A stretch of 8,072 nucleotides of DNA from Spirosoma sp. (GTDB lineage Bacteria; Bacteroidota; Bacteroidia; Cytophagales; Spirosomataceae). The notes under the pieces are model-generated. The model did no database searches. It was given only the letters and a program-made list of their open reading frames with translations, and was not told where the DNA came from. Shown here one piece after another: positions 6,712 through 8,072 of this stretch; positions within the stretch are counted from its first letter, which is position 1; each line of letters begins with the position of its first letter. A program made the position numbers and the translations under genes. The stretch spans positions 1 through 8,072 of the forward strand of contig JANXVQ010000418.1 in assembly GCA_025351545.1 (NCBI GenBank), written 5' to 3'.

Positions 6712-7132
6712 CTGCTCAATACTTTTTGTCAATATATTGCTCTGATTTTATCGGGACTTAGTGCCACTTCGCAGGTTCTGCGAAAAAGAATGGTCAAACA
6801 AATGGGCAGTCGTTTCGATATCACCTATGAAGATTAGATTCGGTGCGCCAGGCGAGGGGTATGCCACTGACCGCTGTCGCGACATGACGTTGGCCAAAGG
6901 GATTAAAGCCGGGATTGTCAACGGTTCTGGTGATATGAGTACCTGGGGTAAACAACCAGCCACGGGCGTGAGCAGCGTGACAGTCTTCGGCCCCGATGCC
7001 GAAACAGCCAACGGGTTCAGTACGTCGATGATGGTCGAGATTTGGTACTGGATAGGCTGCAAAAAACCGGCTCATTTTGTGTTAGCCTTAAAACAATACG
7101 TTGGTATGCTGTCCAGTGCTATTCGTGGGTAG
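6712..7132 (+). pseudogene. Decayed apbE-like gene (FAD:protein FMN transferase) with internal deletions
   Basis: Three family segments survive in order. Segment 1 (6712-6834, frame 1) has a hydrophobic signal-like stretch ending in ATSQ, then VLRKRMVKQMGSRFDIT, the normal start of the mature ApbE domain, and stops at TAG 6835. Segment 2 (from 6827, frame 2) reads MKIRFGAPGEGYATDR, then GIKAGIVNGSGDMSTWGKQP, the central flavin-binding region. Roughly 130 codons expected between these are missing. Segment 3 follows in frame at about 6960 with TGVSSVTVFGPDAETANGF, the C-terminal metal-site region. The ~60 codons normally between segments 2 and 3 (the YSHI-PRTG part) are gone. After 7030 the family-like continuation (GRDLVLDRLQK) is in another frame, so a further frameshift is likely. 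ApbE transfers FMN from FAD to Thr/Ser of flavoproteins in the periplasm; this copy cannot be functional. No start codon remains: a TAG at 6709-6711 precedes segment 1. Confidence 0.75.
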
Positions 7133-7319
7133 CCTGATAATGGCCTGTCCGGAAAGCAAAGGAGGATTTTTCCAGACGCTCGATTTGACAACGGTAAAGC
7201 ACAAAACGCTTACTTTTCACGTACGCTAGTTTAGTCGGTTTCAACCGAAACGGCGAATTCCATTCGTTCTTAAACCCGTGGGCTTCCAGTCCATAGTCGT
7301 TTACTGTGAAAATTAGCAA

Positions 7320-7348
7320 TTGATATCAACCGCTCATCCCTATTTTTG
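7320..7348 (+). promoter_or_regulatory. Bacteroidetes-type promoter
   Basis: TATTTTTG (7341-7348) is an exact match to the TAnnTTTG -7 box, with TTG (7320-7322) 18 bases upstream where the -33 element is expected. It points rightwards, yet no plus-strand gene follows before the insertion sequence, so a transcript from it would run antisense to the minus-strand ORF at 7404-7913. It may be a leftover from a lost gene or a source of antisense RNA. Confidence 0.45.
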
Positions 7349-7361
7349 CCATTAATCCCTG

Positions 7362-7383
7362 ATCCCATTAGTATTGATGGGAT
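7362..7383. terminator. Weak hairpin downstream of the minus-strand orphan ORF
   Basis: ATCCCAT (7362-7368) and ATGGGAT (7377-7383) form a 7-bp stem with an 8-base loop, 20 bases beyond the stop codon of the minus-strand ORF and just downstream of the promoter at 7320-7348. No U-tract follows in either direction. It may help end the minus-strand transcript, but termination is not well supported. Confidence 0.3.
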
Positions 7384-7403
7384 AATTAGTTCTTGTAAAA
7401 CTG

Positions 7404-7913
7404 TTATTGATTAATAATCTTTATCCATTTTTGAGAAGACAAATATTCTATATCAGATAACAACGTAGCTGGGTTTGACCAATCATTTGCCAATAAGCCA
7501 AGCTGAGGTATTACAATAGTACCCACGTCTGCAAGACTCAATCCATAAAACTGACCATAACCAGGCACAAGTATTAGATTTGGCGGAGTAAATGCATGTT
7601 GAATGCCATTATTGACTATTCCGTCTAATAATATATATCTCCTAGCTATAATTCTAAATGCAGCATCAATTAATATGGATATGCCATCATTACTAATTAA
7701 TTGTAGATAAAATGTCTTATCTATTACTCGGTGTATTTCAGAGTAAGAGTAACCGTCACAACTAAGAAAAAATACTGCTTCTTCTAAGGCTAAATTACAA
7801 ATACTTAAAGCATGAACTAACTCTAACGGAGTGAGAAAACCAATACTTTGGAGCAACTGCCTAAGTTTAATAGGAGAACTTCTTACTTGAAAGAAGTTCT
7901 CTGTGTTGGGCAT
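7404..7913 (-). CDS. A+T-rich orphan protein of unknown function
   Basis: The 169-residue product starts at the ATG of 7911-7913 (MPNTENFFQVRSSP) and ends SSQKWIKIINQ. I do not recognise a family. It has no signal peptide and no clear membrane segment, although SILIDAAFRIIARRYILLDG is hydrophobic. The C-terminal half contains PPNLILVPGYGQFYG, VGTIVIPQLGLLANDW and ATLLSDIEYL, which look like a folded alpha/beta protein. Two sampled 60-base stretches have 28% and 35% G+C, far below the flanking genes, which suggests recent acquisition. The leader AAAAAAATTACTTAAA lacks a Shine-Dalgarno motif. The frame stays open upstream of the ATG (LKKLLK) to the presumed IS boundary at 7933, so the gene could be 5'-truncated by the IS. 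A TTG start at 7958 is possible but would lie inside the IS, so I prefer the ATG. Confidence 0.6.
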   Translation of the reverse strand: MPNTENFFQVRSSPIKLRQLLQSIGFLTPLELVHALSICNLALEEAVFFLSCDGYSYSEIHRVIDKTFYLQLISNDGISILIDAAFRIIARRYILLDGIVNNGIQHAFTPPNLILVPGYGQFYGLSLADVGTIVIPQLGLLANDWSNPATLLSDIEYLSSQKWIKIINQ

Positions 7914-7972
7914 TTTAAGTAATTTTTTTAGACAGGGCTTTCTTATAAAAATGGGCAAGTAGTCGTTCGCCC

Positions 7973-7980
7973 TACTTTTG
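7973..7980 (+). promoter_or_regulatory. Promoter -7 box for the IS transposase
   Basis: TACTTTTG matches the Bacteroidetes TAnnTTTG consensus exactly and lies 21 bases before the ATG at 8002. No clear -33 TTG is visible at the right distance, as expected for a weak transposase promoter. The short leader TGGTTGCAACACTACAAAAT has no Shine-Dalgarno motif. Confidence 0.45.
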
Positions 7981-8001
7981 TGGTTGCAACACTACAAAAT
8001 C

Positions 8002-8072
8002 ATGACTACGCCTGCTTGCCCGGTTAAAACTACCACATTTTTTCAACTCCTTGACCAAACACCCGATTTGGA
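8002..8072 (+). CDS. Transposase, N-terminal fragment (partial at window end)
   Basis: ATG 8002 opens a frame reading MTTPACPVKTTTFFQLLDQT, then PDL, and continuing past the last base. The FFQLLxQTPD segment resembles the N-terminus of ISAs1-type/DDE_Tnp_1-associated transposases, in which a short helix with D-x-R-D follows. Only 23 complete codons are present, so the assignment leans on the position behind a presumed IS terminus and promoter. It could instead be the start of another protein. Confidence 0.4.
   Translation, partial: MTTPACPVKTTTFFQLLDQTPDL

Larger units (their letters stand above)
7933..8072 (+). mobile_element. Left end of a probable insertion sequence (ISAs1-like), running off the window
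   Basis: The A+T-rich sequence ends abruptly and CAGGGCTTTC begins at 7933. CAGGG-type termini are, as I recall, found in ISAs1-family elements. A promoter box and a transposase-like start follow within 70 bases, the usual layout of an IS left end. The right end, the matching inverted repeat and the target duplication are outside the window, so the boundary is an estimate. Confidence 0.45.

Noticed and set aside
7138..7230. Short plus-strand frame MACPESKGGFFQTLDL...
   Set aside because: It has only 29 codons, no supported start context and no recognisable motif.
1..8072. CRISPR array, tRNA or rRNA genes, SusC/SusD pair
   Set aside because: I looked for regularly spaced direct repeats, tRNA cloverleaf features and TonB-receptor or SusD motifs on both strands and saw none.

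Overview
The window looks like part of a chromosome from a Bacteroidota member, probably of the Cytophagales and Spirosoma-like. The evidence is the mid-G+C coding sequence, start codons preceded by A/T-rich leaders without Shine-Dalgarno motifs, matches to the Bacteroidetes -7 promoter box (TAnnTTTG), and the protein types: a secreted GH106-type rhamnosidase, a Tat-exported carboxylesterase and a relic of a Bacteroidota-style ApbE protein. The genus is an inference.

Layout. Bases 1-313 hold a decayed 3' end of what looks like a GH2 glycosidase gene. Its last ~40 codons survive directly behind a pair of REP-like palindromes (114-181). Bases 314-892 carry no convincing gene but are rich in inverted repeats: a three-way-junction-like fold at 438-480, a 12-bp palindrome at 501-512, a long hairpin at 571-612, and a hairpin with tandem 9-mers at 831-859 just ahead of the next gene. 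A large intact gene for a secreted GH106 alpha-L-rhamnosidase-like enzyme follows (893-4279). After a 540-bp gap, which may contain a small ORF broken by one stop codon, comes an intact type-B carboxylesterase gene with a twin-arginine signal (4819-6477), ending at a good bidirectional terminator (6492-6535).

The right third is degenerate and mobile. A relic of an ApbE (FAD:protein FMN transferase) gene with two internal deletions lies at 6712-7132. It is followed by a non-coding stretch with a Bacteroidetes-type promoter, a strikingly A+T-rich minus-strand orphan ORF (7404-7913), and the left end of a probable insertion sequence (from about 7933). The transposase reading frame of that element begins at 8002 and runs off the window.

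How it fits together. The rhamnosidase and the esterase are both predicted to leave the cytoplasm, by Sec and Tat respectively. Together they could act on rhamnose-containing, acylated plant or microbial glycans, and the GH2 remnant suggests the locus once held more glycan-degrading genes. No SusC/SusD pair or regulator is visible, so this is not shown to be a complete polysaccharide utilisation locus. I see no clear undescribed system. The most interesting parts are the repeat-rich non-coding region on the left and the IS/orphan-gene boundary on the right.
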